64,000 nt of DNA. Origin: Leptospirales bacterium (lineage in GTDB: Bacteria > Spirochaetota > Leptospiria > Leptospirales > Leptonemataceae). The notes below the pieces were generated by a model. The model made no database searches. It saw only the letters and a program-made list of their open reading frames with translations, and was not told the DNA's origin. The translations under genes were made by a program, and so were the position numbers. The first letter of the stretch is position 1, and each line of letters begins with the position of its first letter. Below are positions 45,125-54,552 of this stretch, piece after piece. Location of the stretch: contig JAEUSB010000050.1 in the NCBI GenBank assembly GCA_016788865.1, positions 23,428 through 87,427 of the forward strand, read 5' to 3'.

Positions 45125-46111
45125 CTGCATGTTCGGGACGGTGCGATGCTCGACGGTGTCATCGGTCATACAGTTGCCAGGTTTGCAAGGGCAATCATAA
45201 TGCCAAACCTGAAACCACCCGTGGTAACTGTCTCAGATGCTGCAGCATACAGGGACCGAATTCTAAAGGCTGCCGGCCGTTCGTTTGAACCGCTAATGAC
45301 TCTGTATCTCACAGACAAGACAGATTCCGCAACAGTAGAAGCCGCAAAGAAATCCGGCTTTATTCACGGAGTTAAACTCTATCCTTCCGGCGCCACAACG
45401 AATTCAGATGCTGGAGTACGCGAACTCCAGAAGATGGATCCTGTCTTTCGTGCAATGGAATCAGTGGATCTACCCCTCCTGATTCATGCTGAAGTGACTG
45501 ATCCGCAAGTAGACATCTTTGATCGCGAGACGGTGTTCCTGGATCGATTTCTCCGCGCTTTGCCCGACAAATTCCCGCGACTCAGAATCGTATTTGAACA
45601 CATTACGACAGCTGCCGGTGCTGCCTTTGTGGAATCGGCGCCGACAACAGTTGCAGCGACTATCACACCGCACCATTTGCTTTTGAATCGGAACGCGCTG
45701 TTTGTGGGCGGTATCCGTCCGCATAACTACTGCTTACCGGTGTTGAAGAAAGAAACCGATCGCCTGGCGTTGATCAAAGCTGCAACTTCGGGTAATCCCA
45801 GATTTTTCGCAGGTACGGATAGCGCGCCGCACGAAAAATCAACAAAGGAAAACGCCTGCGGATGCGCCGGAATTTACAATGCGCACGCTGCCGTTGAGCT
45901 TTATGCCGAGGCCTTCGATTCTGTGAACGCTCTCGCGAAGCTTGAGCCATTCCTCAGCGAAAATGGTGCGCGATTTTACGGTCTGCCGCTCAATACCGCA
46001 AAGCTAAGCCTGGTCCGCGCCAATCAACCAATCCCCGCTGCGTTTGATTTTGGTGGCATGCCCGTAGTCCCTATGCGTAGCGGAGAAATAGTCCAATGGA
46101 GTATTGCCTGA
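45086..46111 (+). CDS. pyrC: Dihydroorotase (class II)
   Basis: Dihydroorotase closes the pyrimidine ring. The 341-residue protein is the class II (E. coli-like) form. It starts MDQITIRMPDDFHLHVRDG with HxH metal ligands, has ARAIIMPNLKPPV, the metal-site Lys and phosphate region FIHGVKLYPSGATTNS, VFEHITTAAG, ATITPHHLLLNRN and FFAGTDSAPHEKSTKE with the catalytic Asp. All key residues are intact. There is no clear ribosome site before the ATG. Its 3' end overlaps the thioesterase gene by 16 bases. Confidence 0.95.
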   Translation: MDQITIRMPDDFHLHVRDGAMLDGVIGHTVARFARAIIMPNLKPPVVTVSDAAAYRDRILKAAGRSFEPLMTLYLTDKTDSATVEAAKKSGFIHGVKLYPSGATTNSDAGVRELQKMDPVFRAMESVDLPLLIHAEVTDPQVDIFDRETVFLDRFLRALPDKFPRLRIVFEHITTAAGAAFVESAPTTVAATITPHHLLLNRNALFVGGIRPHNYCLPVLKKETDRLALIKAATSGNPRFFAGTDSAPHEKSTKENACGCAGIYNAHAAVELYAEAFDSVNALAKLEPFLSENGARFYGLPLNTAKLSLVRANQPIPAAFDFGGMPVVPMRSGEIVQWSIA

Positions 46112-46947
46112 TGTTGTCGAATACTGTTCAGGGAATCACCCGAGTCGCCGATTTGGATACTCAACGCCATGTTACAAGCCGAACCTACGAGAGCTTTTGT
46201 CTTGAAGGAAGACACGCGCTGCTTGCGGAACACGGATTTTCAATTCCGAAGATACTGGAATCCGGAATCTCCATTCAGCCAACACACAGTTTTGTGAAGT
46301 TTTTGCAGCAACAGATGGCTGGAGCCACGCTGAACATTATTACCAGAGCGTATCCGTCTGACGATGGGTCGATTGCCTGGGAGCAGCGTGTGGAACAATT
46401 GGATGGCAGGGTTGCATGTGAACTGGAGTTGCGGACTGTTTCTAAACGGAACGGAAGTATTGAAATACTCTTACCGGTAAGCAAGGAAACGTTTGAACCA
46501 CACTACAGGGATCTCGAGGTTTTCAGCGGCAATTGTGCGCGAATTGCAAATGACTACACCACACAGTATTGTGACAGGGATATCTTCGGTTCTTATGGCC
46601 CCGCCCAACTATGGAAAGTCTTTGAAGAAGGTCGGTGGATGTTTTGCGCTCGAGCGGGTCTTACGTATGAGCGATTTGTCGAAATGGATACTACTTCCTT
46701 CTACATGGGCGGAGTATTCAATTTTTACCAACCCATTCCCGCGGGAACAAAACTGCGTGTGGAGACCTGGATTGAAGAAGTGGAAAAGATTCGCTTCTAC
46801 TTTCGCCAGGACGTCTATTCGGGTGATGTTTTGCTCATGTCGCTACGCGATGAACAGCTAATCGTGTCGCTAAAGCAAGCCAGACCGCGCAAAGCGCCGC
46901 CTGAGTTCATGAGCATGATTGAGAAATACGTGGAGAAAGGCGCCTAA
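46096..46947 (+). CDS. Double-hotdog acyl-ACP/acyl-CoA thioesterase-like protein
   Basis: 283 residues with two hotdog folds. The first half has VADLDTQRHVTSRTYESFCLEGRH-like sequence (about 18-40) with the helix typical of 4HBT enzymes; the second half repeats the pattern in LTYERFVEMDTTSFYMGG and FNFYQPIPAGTKLRVETWI. This arrangement is found in FatA/FatB-like acyl-ACP thioesterases and dehydratase-like proteins. Substrate is unknown. It overlaps pyrC, and its stop overlaps the convergent GHKL gene by four bases (CTAA). Confidence 0.7.
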   Translation: MEYCLMLSNTVQGITRVADLDTQRHVTSRTYESFCLEGRHALLAEHGFSIPKILESGISIQPTHSFVKFLQQQMAGATLNIITRAYPSDDGSIAWEQRVEQLDGRVACELELRTVSKRNGSIEILLPVSKETFEPHYRDLEVFSGNCARIANDYTTQYCDRDIFGSYGPAQLWKVFEEGRWMFCARAGLTYERFVEMDTTSFYMGGVFNFYQPIPAGTKLRVETWIEEVEKIRFYFRQDVYSGDVLLMSLRDEQLIVSLKQARPRKAPPEFMSMIEKYVEKGA

Positions 46948-47828
46948 CGGGCGGAATCATCGAATATTTGGCGATATTCTTCGCGGCTCATACCGCTATT
47001 CTTCCAACCGTTTTCGAAACGATCCCGGCGAGTGATATAATCCGCGGTTAGAGGGATTTCTATTCTTGCAGTTGTCTCATTGAACCGGGGGCTGGAGTAC
47101 AGAGTGAACTGGTGCTTATCAATGCCGCTCTGATTCAAAAGAATACCAACCAGGGTTAATCCCATTCCTGCGCCTTCAGTATCATCACCATGCTCGAGGT
47201 AGAAGTCAAAGAGGTTGGCATACGACACAGCTTTCTTGAATTTTTCGCGTATCCGCTCTTCTTCTTGAGGAATTAGTTGGGTGTTATTTTTGATCTTGAT
47301 ATTGAGAACGTCAGGAGAATAGTAAAAGGTTACAGTAACTGTGAATTTGTATTCGCGGAAGAGCTCCTTGTACTTTCGAATGTTTTCTTCTTTCAGTTCG
47401 TCCTTAAACTTAACCATTCCTTCCTGGTAGTTTTCAGGATTGTTCAAATCCAATCCAATCTTTGTGAAGAGTACACGTTTCAAATTGGACTTGGTTGCGT
47501 TTATGACCAGCTCTTTGGTGGATGTGTACACAATATCTATTAGGTCGCTACGATTGAACCGATTGAGGATTGCCGTTGTGACCAGGTTTAAGACTTTCTC
47601 GCCGTAGTCACTGAGGTAATAGGTCTGAACGGACAGCACCTTGTTCGAGGCGAGCGCTTCATCGACGATCTTCTGAACCTCTTCGACGGATTTTCCAGAT
47701 ATTACATTCATAGCGATCGGGCGATTGGGCAAGACTTCGTAATCTACCTCATTGTCGTCCAGTCCAAAGCCGCACGGAACGACAAAATGCCTCGAAAAAA
47801 GCAGGCAGAAAATGCCTTCCAATCGCAT
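46944..47828 (-). CDS. Stand-alone GHKL-fold ATPase-like protein (paralogue 2)
   Basis: About 294 residues from ATG 47828. After a 100-residue N-terminal region (NRPIAMNVISGKSVEEVQKI) comes a GHKL-like domain related to the protein at 33056-33703: N-box KELVINATKSNLKRVLF, G2 DDTEGAGMGLTLVGILL, and the shared tail RIEIPLTADYITRRDRFE. As in its paralogue the G1 Asp is missing (IKNNTQLIPQEEERI). The start is uncertain: ATG at 47714 is also possible, and neither has a good ribosome site. Lack of a phosphoacceptor His argues against a normal sensor kinase. Confidence 0.68.
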   Translation of the reverse strand: MRLEGIFCLLFSRHFVVPCGFGLDDNEVDYEVLPNRPIAMNVISGKSVEEVQKIVDEALASNKVLSVQTYYLSDYGEKVLNLVTTAILNRFNRSDLIDIVYTSTKELVINATKSNLKRVLFTKIGLDLNNPENYQEGMVKFKDELKEENIRKYKELFREYKFTVTVTFYYSPDVLNIKIKNNTQLIPQEEERIREKFKKAVSYANLFDFYLEHGDDTEGAGMGLTLVGILLNQSGIDKHQFTLYSSPRFNETTARIEIPLTADYITRRDRFENGWKNSGMSREEYRQIFDDSAR

Positions 47829-47926
47829 TTTTAAGTAAAAATGTGTGCAATCTCGTAGGCTCAAACGGATTGCGTTTATGGGGCGTGAGGCCCCCCTGGC
47901 CCACATCCCCTGAATAGGTTAATTTC

Positions 47927-49489
47927 TTGGATCGAGTTCAACTCAAGCTACCCCAAGTCATGGCGGCATTATCACTGGCAACGGACCTCGCCAACGATAA
48001 CCCGCCGGAGACCACCCTTCGAATATGCTACATTGCCCTGGAGACCGCTGGGGAAGTGGGCCTTCCATCCCGCGATATTGCCGACCTCTACTACGGGGCC
48101 TTACTTCGGTTCATTGGCTGCACGGCCTATGCGCATGAAGAATCTCTGGTTCTCGGGGATGATTTAGCGGCCAGGCATTCTCTGGCAGGAGTGGACGTTA
48201 CCCGACCTTCTGAACTGCTCGGTGCGGCTATCAAGGGAAGCAAAGGAAAATCGAAGGCCGCGGTACTCTGGAATTTTCTGACCCAATCAGGGTCTATGTT
48301 TGCCAGATTTACTTCCGCAAACTGTGAAGTGGCATGCATGCTCGGTGCCCGGATTGGCATGCCCGATGGCGTGCTTCGTGTCCTCTCTGAGGTCCATGAA
48401 CGCTGGGATGGAAGGGGCGGGCCAAACCGACTCAAAGGCGATTCTCTGTCTTCCGCCGGGCGAATCCTGCATGTTGCGAACGCGGCAGAGATTATCCGCC
48501 AGGCCGCAGGAGTCGACGCAGCCTGCGAAGTAATCAAGGAGCGCAGTGGTGGACAGTTTGATCCGGTCGTCAGCCAGGCTTTCTTGCGAATTGCGCCGGA
48601 CTTGCTCCGAAATCTGGAATCGATTTCCGTCTGGGATGAAGTCATCAAACGCTCTCCTCGAAACGAAAGTTCACCAGGTCAGGCACGGCTCCGGGAAATA
48701 GCCGAAGCATTCGGCGCTTTTGTGGATCTGAAATCGATCTACACGGGTGGCAAATCACTCGCAGTGAGCAAGCTTGTAAGCAGGGCTGCTAGTCTCATGG
48801 GGCTAAACGACGTGGAAGACATTGTAATCGCGAGTCTACTCGCGGATGTTGGAATGGTAAGTGTTCCCACAAACATTCTGGAAAAAACCAGCAAACTGAA
48901 CGTTACAGAATGGGAACGAATACGCCTCCATACCTACTATACAGAGCGCATACTTTCGCGCTCTCCGATCCTCAGTAATGTTGCTAGAATCGCGCCGTGG
49001 CATCAGGAGCGACTCGACGGCTCAGGTTACCATCGGGGGGCATCGGCGGGAAGTATTCCCATGGGAGCTCGATTGATTGCTGCGGCGGACGTTTACCAGT
49101 CTTTGATCGCGCGCCGGGCATACCGAAACGCCTTCTCTCCGGACGAAGCCGTTGCAATTCTTGCAAAAGAAGTTTCATCGGGAAGGCTTGATCGAGTGAG
49201 TGCGGATGCTGTCCTTGAAGCCGCAGGGAAGCGCCAGGCAGAGGGTGGTAAGTCAACCGAGCGGGGCATGGGTGAAGGCACTGGCTCGCCCTCTTCTCTT
49301 TTGAGTCCGCGTGAAATGGAAGTACTCAATCTCCTGGCCCGGGGCCATTCCAATAAAGAGATTGGGGCCGAACTCGATATTTCGCACCGTACGGTCCAAC
49401 ACCACGTTGAGCACATTTACAATAAACTGGCGGTTTCCACCCGTGCAGCGGCTACCCTCTACGCTGCGCAAAATGGCATTCTCACATAG
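47927..49489 (+). CDS. Tandem HD-domain regulator with C-terminal LuxR helix-turn-helix
   Basis: 520 residues from TTG 47927. Two HD/HD-GYP-like halves: the first has YYGALLRFIGCTAYAHEE and HERWDGRGGPNRLKG; the second has IASLLADVGMVSVPTNI and WHQERLDGSGYHRG. The HD pair normally in the second half (LLHDxG) reads LLADVG, so the metal-binding His is gone. The C-terminus is a standard LuxR DNA-binding domain, LSPREMEVLNLLARGHSNKE to TVQHHVEHIYNKLAVSTRA. The whole architecture closely resembles a family common in Actinobacteria, suggesting transfer. Likely a cyclic-nucleotide or ligand-responsive transcription factor. Confidence 0.82.
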   Translation: MDRVQLKLPQVMAALSLATDLANDNPPETTLRICYIALETAGEVGLPSRDIADLYYGALLRFIGCTAYAHEESLVLGDDLAARHSLAGVDVTRPSELLGAAIKGSKGKSKAAVLWNFLTQSGSMFARFTSANCEVACMLGARIGMPDGVLRVLSEVHERWDGRGGPNRLKGDSLSSAGRILHVANAAEIIRQAAGVDAACEVIKERSGGQFDPVVSQAFLRIAPDLLRNLESISVWDEVIKRSPRNESSPGQARLREIAEAFGAFVDLKSIYTGGKSLAVSKLVSRAASLMGLNDVEDIVIASLLADVGMVSVPTNILEKTSKLNVTEWERIRLHTYYTERILSRSPILSNVARIAPWHQERLDGSGYHRGASAGSIPMGARLIAAADVYQSLIARRAYRNAFSPDEAVAILAKEVSSGRLDRVSADAVLEAAGKRQAEGGKSTERGMGEGTGSPSSLLSPREMEVLNLLARGHSNKEIGAELDISHRTVQHHVEHIYNKLAVSTRAAATLYAAQNGILT

Positions 49490-49552
49490 GCCAAATGGCC
49501 GATGCGCTCAGGGTCGTGTTGTGGTATTCTCTTTCAAATCGAGGAGGAGACA

Positions 49553-50425
49553 ATGATTCGACCACTAACAGGACTGGTTCTGGCGCTGGTATTTGTAAAT
49601 TGCACCACGCCGAGTAAGGGCCGCTTTGAGCCTCAGGGCGCAGCTACAATTCAGAAGACAAAAACAGTCATCTTTGTGCATGGCATGTTCATGACGCCAG
49701 CCAGCTGGGCTGATTGGCAAAAATACTTTGAGGCCCGGGGCTATAAGACGCTTGCGCCAGCATGGCCCCATCACGAAGGCAAACCATCGGACTTACGGGC
49801 TGCACATCCAAACGCTCAATTGGGCAAGCTGAAGTTGGACGACGTACTGGAGTCCTACCGTAGGGTAATTCGCGAACAGAAAGAAAAACCCATTCTCATT
49901 GGACACTCAATGGGTGGATTGATCGTTCAAATCCTTACACAAGAGGGCCTTGCTGCAGCCGGGATCGCAATTGATTCGGCTCCACCGAAGGGTTTGATTT
50001 CGCTAAAGTACTCGTTCCTTAAAAGCAATTGGGGCGTGATCAGCCCATTCGCAAACAAAGAAGAGCCATTGCTCTTCACCCAGGACCAGTTCAACTATGC
50101 GTTTGTGCACACGCTGCCGGAGGCGGAGCAGAAAGCAGTGTACGAGACATTTGTTGTCCCAGAATCCAGACTTGTTGGGAACGGGCCCACGACTGATGTC
50201 GCGGCTATTGATTATGCGAAAGCAAGGTCACCGCTTCTCTTGATCGCTGGTGAATTGGACCACATCACGCCTGCGTCCATGAACTATTCGAATTTTCAGA
50301 AATACGAGACATCACCTTCGCGCACCGAGTTTCAATTGTTCAAAGGTCGCACACATTGGATTGCTGGCCAGAAAGGTTGGGAGGAAGTCGCCGACTTTGT
50401 CCTGGAATGGATTGGTCGCGACTGA
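49553..50425 (+). CDS. Alpha/beta-hydrolase lipoprotein
   Basis: About 290 residues from ATG 49553, which follows GAGGAGGAG; the longer frame from 49502 is unsupported. A lipoprotein signal ends VFVNC. The hydrolase fold shows the oxyanion VFVHGMFMTPASW, the nucleophile elbow ILIGHSMGGLIVQ (Ser about 116), the acid in IAGELDHITP and the His in GRTHWIAGQ. The triad is complete. Relatives include haloperoxidase-like esterases and lipases; the substrate is unknown. It is convergent with the lipoprotein gene downstream. Confidence 0.84.
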   Translation: MIRPLTGLVLALVFVNCTTPSKGRFEPQGAATIQKTKTVIFVHGMFMTPASWADWQKYFEARGYKTLAPAWPHHEGKPSDLRAAHPNAQLGKLKLDDVLESYRRVIREQKEKPILIGHSMGGLIVQILTQEGLAAAGIAIDSAPPKGLISLKYSFLKSNWGVISPFANKEEPLLFTQDQFNYAFVHTLPEAEQKAVYETFVVPESRLVGNGPTTDVAAIDYAKARSPLLLIAGELDHITPASMNYSNFQKYETSPSRTEFQLFKGRTHWIAGQKGWEEVADFVLEWIGRD

Positions 50426-50433
50426 CCTAAGGA

Positions 50434-50847
50434 TTAATTGCTGCAGCGTGCTGCAAGCTTGGAGCTCTGGTTCTTTGCTTCTTTGAGCTCGTTTGGAATC
50501 TGATCTCCGCAACCGAGGCTGCGGAGATCAGCCCCCTCAATGCGCACGTAGCATGCACCGCCGGCCGGAACGTTCACCTTGACCTGGGTGGAAGCGATTC
50601 CAATATCAAGCCGGGTTGTATGCTCCCCCGGCGTAACAGGGAACGCGACGTAGCCTTTCATGGGAAGGTCACCACAGAGTTTTTCGTCCAAAGTGACATT
50701 TGCGAATTGCGCCATACCTCCAACAAAGAATACCCGAAAAACATAAAGTATCCCCAGCTTGCCTGGATCCTGTTTCTCGAATGCGGGACCCGACGCACAG
50801 GAAATCAGGAGAAGCATTGCGATGGTGGCGAAAGAACGAATTAGCAT
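50434..50847 (-). CDS. DUF2846-like small lipoprotein
   Basis: About 137 residues from ATG 50847 with a lipobox LLLISC. The mature domain reads GILYVFRVFFVGGMAQFANV, then KLCGDLPMKGYVAFPVTPGEHT and VNVPAGGACYVRIE, a pattern seen in DUF2846-type lipoproteins that carry a beta-sandwich. Three cysteines in the mature domain may pair. Function unknown. The longer frame to 50883 adds residues before the signal peptide and is less likely. Confidence 0.65.
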   Translation of the reverse strand: MLIRSFATIAMLLLISCASGPAFEKQDPGKLGILYVFRVFFVGGMAQFANVTLDEKLCGDLPMKGYVAFPVTPGEHTTRLDIGIASTQVKVNVPAGGACYVRIEGADLRSLGCGDQIPNELKEAKNQSSKLAARCSN

Positions 50848-50910
50848 GAATGGCAGGTGATTGTGCCGGCTAGTAACTCGCAAGGCGAAATTTGCGCAGC
50901 AGTTCGGGCC

Positions 50911-51951
50911 TTATTGCTGGGCCTTGTTCTCTTTCATGATTCTATCAAATGTCCCGTTGTCCGCGAAGTGAGTTTTTTGCGCTTCATCCCAGGATCCAAC
51001 GATCTCCTCAAGCCGGAACAGGTGGATCTGCTTGAAGTTTGTTTGTTTCGCCAGGATCTTTGGGTTTTGCGGACGATAGTAATGCCTTGCAACTAACTCC
51101 TGTGCTTCATCAGAGTAAAGATAGTTCAGATACTCTTCTGCGGCCTTGCGGTTGTTTTTCCGGTCAACTGTCTTATCAACCAGGGCTACACTGGGCTCGG
51201 CAAGGATACTTTGCGCCGGATAGACGATTTCAAACCCCTGCGGCGCTTCCTTGAGAGCAAGAAACGCCTCGTTCTCCCAGGCGAGCAGTACATCGCCCAT
51301 GCCGCGCTCCACAAACGTTGTCAAAGAGGCGCGGGCACCCGAATCCAGGATTGGGACATTTGCATAAAGGGCTTTAACAAAAGCGTCTGATTTTGACTTG
51401 TCTTTCGACCTCAGATACTCCTGACCCCAGGCGGCAAGATAGGCCCAGCGCGCCGCTCCGCTTGTCTTCGGGTTAGGGACGATGATGCTTACGCCAGGGC
51501 GGATCAGGTCAGTCCATTCTCGAATGTTCTTTGGGTTCTTTGCGCGAACGAGAAAAACAATCGTCGAAACGTAAGGCGAGCTATTAGCCGGAAGCCGCTT
51601 TTTCCAACCCTGATTGATCAGGCCATGCTTTGCAATTGTATCAATATCATACGCAAGTGCCAGCGTTACAACGTCTGCGTCGAGTCCCTCAATAACGGAC
51701 CTTGCCTGCTTCCCGGAACCGCCGTGTGACTGATTCACAGAAATATCTTGTCCGGTTTTGCTTTTCCAGTGCTTACCGAATAACGTGGCATAGTCGCGAT
51801 ACAGCTCTCGCGTTGGATCGTAGCTTACATTGAGCAAGTCCGAGGAGCCACTCTTACCGCACGAAAGGATGAACAGGATGAGTATTAGATATTTGAGCAC
51901 GGTGAAACAGGGATACCTCCGTGCTTGATTGTCGATCACAAAACGAATCAA
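50911..51951 (-). CDS. sbp: Sulfate/thiosulfate-binding protein of an ABC transporter
   Basis: A periplasmic ligand-binding protein of the Sbp/CysP family, 346 residues in the longest form. The sulfate-contact segment [20 protein letters not shown] and [19 protein letters not shown] are nearly invariant in the family; [22 protein letters not shown] is also typical. The signal reads [14 protein letters not shown], so it is probably a lipoprotein. The start is TTG 51951, overlapping the upstream phosphatase stop, or GTG 51900 directly before the signal. No permease or ATPase gene is in the window. Confidence 0.88.
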   Translation of the reverse strand: MIRFVIDNQARRYPCFTVLKYLILILFILSCGKSGSSDLLNVSYDPTRELYRDYATLFGKHWKSKTGQDISVNQSHGGSGKQARSVIEGLDADVVTLALAYDIDTIAKHGLINQGWKKRLPANSSPYVSTIVFLVRAKNPKNIREWTDLIRPGVSIIVPNPKTSGAARWAYLAAWGQEYLRSKDKSKSDAFVKALYANVPILDSGARASLTTFVERGMGDVLLAWENEAFLALKEAPQGFEIVYPAQSILAEPSVALVDKTVDRKNNRKAAEEYLNYLYSDEAQELVARHYYRPQNPKILAKQTNFKQIHLFRLEEIVGSWDEAQKTHFADNGTFDRIMKENKAQQ

Positions 51952-53987
51952 GGTCCGTGGACTCGGGCCACAAGAAGCGTAATATCGTCATGCTGCGGAG
52001 CCGTCCGTGTGAACGCCTGAATATCGGATAGGATGGCATCGCGTACTTCCGCAGCCGGGCCTGCTCCGTATGTTTTGATAGCCTCTTTGAGCCGATGGAC
52101 TCCGTAGAACTCGCCCTCGGGATTTGCGGCCTCAGAAATCCCGTCAGAGTAGAAGTAGATCATTTCCCCACGGGATAAATCGACCGTGATCTCGTTTACC
52201 ATTTTTCCAATGATCTTTGAGTTCGATACGCCGAGCATGAACCCCGACGGCTTTACCTCGCGCAGCTCCCGAGTTTCGGGATTCCATAGAATTGGCAACT
52301 CATGTCCGCAGCGAGCGACAACCATTTTCAATCTTTGCGGATCGAGTAAAACTAAAACAGCGGTCGCAAACGCTGAAACTTCATGGTCCGGCACGCGTCG
52401 AGCCATCACGTCATTCAGCATGAGCAGTAGATTTCTAGGTGAGCGATCCTCTGTGGTTTGCAAAATAGTGCGCAAAGAACTCATAATCCCGCTCATGTAG
52501 AGCGCCGCCGGAATACCCTTGCCGGAAACGTCGCCGGTGAAGAGCCACATACGTTGATCTTCCGTTTCAATCACATCATAGAAATCACCGCCAACAGAAA
52601 GAGCCTGCAGATTGATTCCTGCGACCTCTACGTCGCCACGGTCTGGCAATACCTGGGGAAGCATCTGATGTTGGATTCGCGCTGCAATATCCAGCTCGCG
52701 TCGGAGAAGGGCATTCTCCTGGCGCAGGCGCAGGTTTTGCTTGTAGTTGCGAATCTGAATGCTGCCGGCCACTCCAGCGTAGACGATCGTATAGATCACA
52801 CCACTTGTGAAAACGGGTAAAAGCGAATAACGGTAGAATGAAAAGATCCATAGTCCAATCAGCAGGAGGAAAATAGAGGCTGCACTCAAATGGAATATGC
52901 GATTTCTGCGAAAACAGACTGCGAAGGCCAGCAGGGAAAACGCGGCTATCAGAAATAATGCAACCCGTCCTGTGCGCCAGTAGTCAAAGAAATTGCCGGT
53001 CAGAAAAGCGTTCAGCAATGCTGCGTGCAGTGCGACCAGGGGAACGTCGTTCTCCAGGGGCGTGGCGCCGGCATCCGCAATTCCTGTGCTGACATCGCCA
53101 ATCAGGACAAACCGATTCTCGAAAAAATTGATCAGATTTCCTCGTTTTGCCTCGTCAGCATGGAATTCCATTAGGCGTTGCATGGACATCTTTTCAAAAT
53201 CTTTGGCCCAGTAACCTGTGAATGGGATGAGTGCGCGACCGGCATCGTCAATTGGGATGAATATGTCTTCAGTCAGGACGGTGCTCTCGCCTTTCTTGAT
53301 CCGGATGTAGTTGCCCCACTGAATTTCAAGCGCGCTCTCACCGAGACCTGCATAGTCTAGAAATGCCGCCAGGGAAAGCGCGGGAACGTATCCTTCCCCG
53401 CGTTTCACCAGCATATAGAAACGACGATAGACGCCATCTCGATCGGAAGGAGCGCTGACATGGCCTGTCCCGCGTGCTGCTTTAAGGAGATCAGGGAGCT
53501 GTCCCGTCTCGCGAGTTACCTCCGGGGCCCCAGACTCTTCACTGATAAACGGACCAGAGCGGTCCTGGGTTAAAGAGCGCCTTCGGAGCGCAAAGCCGGT
53601 GGGTAGAAAGACGTGTCCATTCTTAGCAATAGAATCGCGAAAACGCTGGTCTGCCTGGGGGGTGGACGGGCGCGCAAAGATCAAATCATATACGATCGCT
53701 TGTGCGCCTAGATCTGAAAGGATGTCGTTTGCTTCTGCCAGGCGAACTCGGTTCAGCTGACTTTCATTGAAAGCCTCGTAGGTTTTGTCTGTCACAGTCA
53801 GATAACAAATGCGGGGAGATGCCGGTGGGCTGTAGCCGTTGTTCGCAGAAAAGCGATGAAGCGCATCCGCGGCACGATAGTCTGTTTGATGCCAGGTGCC
53901 CCAGATGGCGAGAATCAGAAATCCAAGGATACTAAAACAGGCGGCAAGGACAAGCGAAGGCGTTAGATCGCTTTCAGTTTTGAACAT
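51948..53987 (-). CDS. CHASE2-sensor SpoIIE/PP2C phosphatase
   Basis: About 679 residues from ATG 53987. After one membrane helix (about 15-33) there is a CHASE2 periplasmic sensor (about 35-330), with [20 protein letters not shown] and [20 protein letters not shown]. Three membrane helices follow, then a short coiled linker ([20 protein letters not shown]) and a PP2C domain with all metal Asp motifs: [36 protein letters not shown] and [10 protein letters not shown]. It should be an active Ser/Thr phosphatase gated by an outside signal. It overlaps the upstream small gene by 14 bases. Confidence 0.92.
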   Translation of the reverse strand: MFKTESDLTPSLVLAACFSILGFLILAIWGTWHQTDYRAADALHRFSANNGYSPPASPRICYLTVTDKTYEAFNESQLNRVRLAEANDILSDLGAQAIVYDLIFARPSTPQADQRFRDSIAKNGHVFLPTGFALRRRSLTQDRSGPFISEESGAPEVTRETGQLPDLLKAARGTGHVSAPSDRDGVYRRFYMLVKRGEGYVPALSLAAFLDYAGLGESALEIQWGNYIRIKKGESTVLTEDIFIPIDDAGRALIPFTGYWAKDFEKMSMQRLMEFHADEAKRGNLINFFENRFVLIGDVSTGIADAGATPLENDVPLVALHAALLNAFLTGNFFDYWRTGRVALFLIAAFSLLAFAVCFRRNRIFHLSAASIFLLLIGLWIFSFYRYSLLPVFTSGVIYTIVYAGVAGSIQIRNYKQNLRLRQENALLRRELDIAARIQHQMLPQVLPDRGDVEVAGINLQALSVGGDFYDVIETEDQRMWLFTGDVSGKGIPAALYMSGIMSSLRTILQTTEDRSPRNLLLMLNDVMARRVPDHEVSAFATAVLVLLDPQRLKMVVARCGHELPILWNPETRELREVKPSGFMLGVSNSKIIGKMVNEITVDLSRGEMIYFYSDGISEAANPEGEFYGVHRLKEAIKTYGAGPAAEVRDAILSDIQAFTRTAPQHDDITLLVARVHGP

Positions 53988-54549
53988 CGAGATGAAATCT
54001 CGCTGCGATGATCCCACTTCCTGAATATTTTGGTAGCTGTCTTGCAAAAGCGGCGGCGCCAAGAGAGCGGACGTTAGCCGCAATTGGTATGGGCTTTCCA
54101 GCTGCGTCGTTTATACGCGCTTTTTCTCTCAGCTTCTCCTCAATCTTCCTCCAGTCATCTGCGGAGGTCCCGTTCTTGAGCGGAGCAAGCTCGGCAATTG
54201 GCGATTTAGAGATTATGAAAGTTATTTCAGCCGGCCCGGCAGCTCCCGGAGTCCATCCCTGTTCGAGGGATGGGAAGGCTTCTGCTTCGTCTTTGAAACC
54301 TTTTTCTTTTCCTGGATTGAGGAGACGTGACTTACCTGCTGCTGTCAGTATCACATACTGAAAACATTCCTGCGAGGGCATAGCATAGGCGATGACCCGC
54401 TCATTGACCTTGATCGAATCCCGGGCTTTGGCGCGACGGCTCGCCTGGCCACGGATCTCAAGACCCAGCTGGGCCGCAATCTCCGGTCCGTCCGCAGTAA
54501 GCGGCAGAATTGAAGTGAGGATGAGGATCAGGCCGATTCTTGTTTTCAT
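53974..54549 (-). CDS. Secreted DUF4384-like protein
   Basis: 191 residues with a signal peptide (about 1-20, cleavage near TADG). The central region FQYVILTAAGKSRLLNPG, then LEQGWTPGAAGPAEITFIIS and SKSPIAEL, follows the outline of DUF4384 domains, which accompany CHASE2, FecR or kinase proteins. The assignment is tentative. It lies directly before the CHASE2-SpoIIE gene and overlaps it by 14 bases, so it may provide or modulate the periplasmic signal read by that sensor. Confidence 0.55.
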   Translation of the reverse strand: MKTRIGLILILTSILPLTADGPEIAAQLGLEIRGQASRRAKARDSIKVNERVIAYAMPSQECFQYVILTAAGKSRLLNPGKEKGFKDEAEAFPSLEQGWTPGAAGPAEITFIISKSPIAELAPLKNGTSADDWRKIEEKLREKARINDAAGKPIPIAANVRSLGAAAFARQLPKYSGSGIIAARFHLDVQN

Positions 54550-54552
54550 ATA

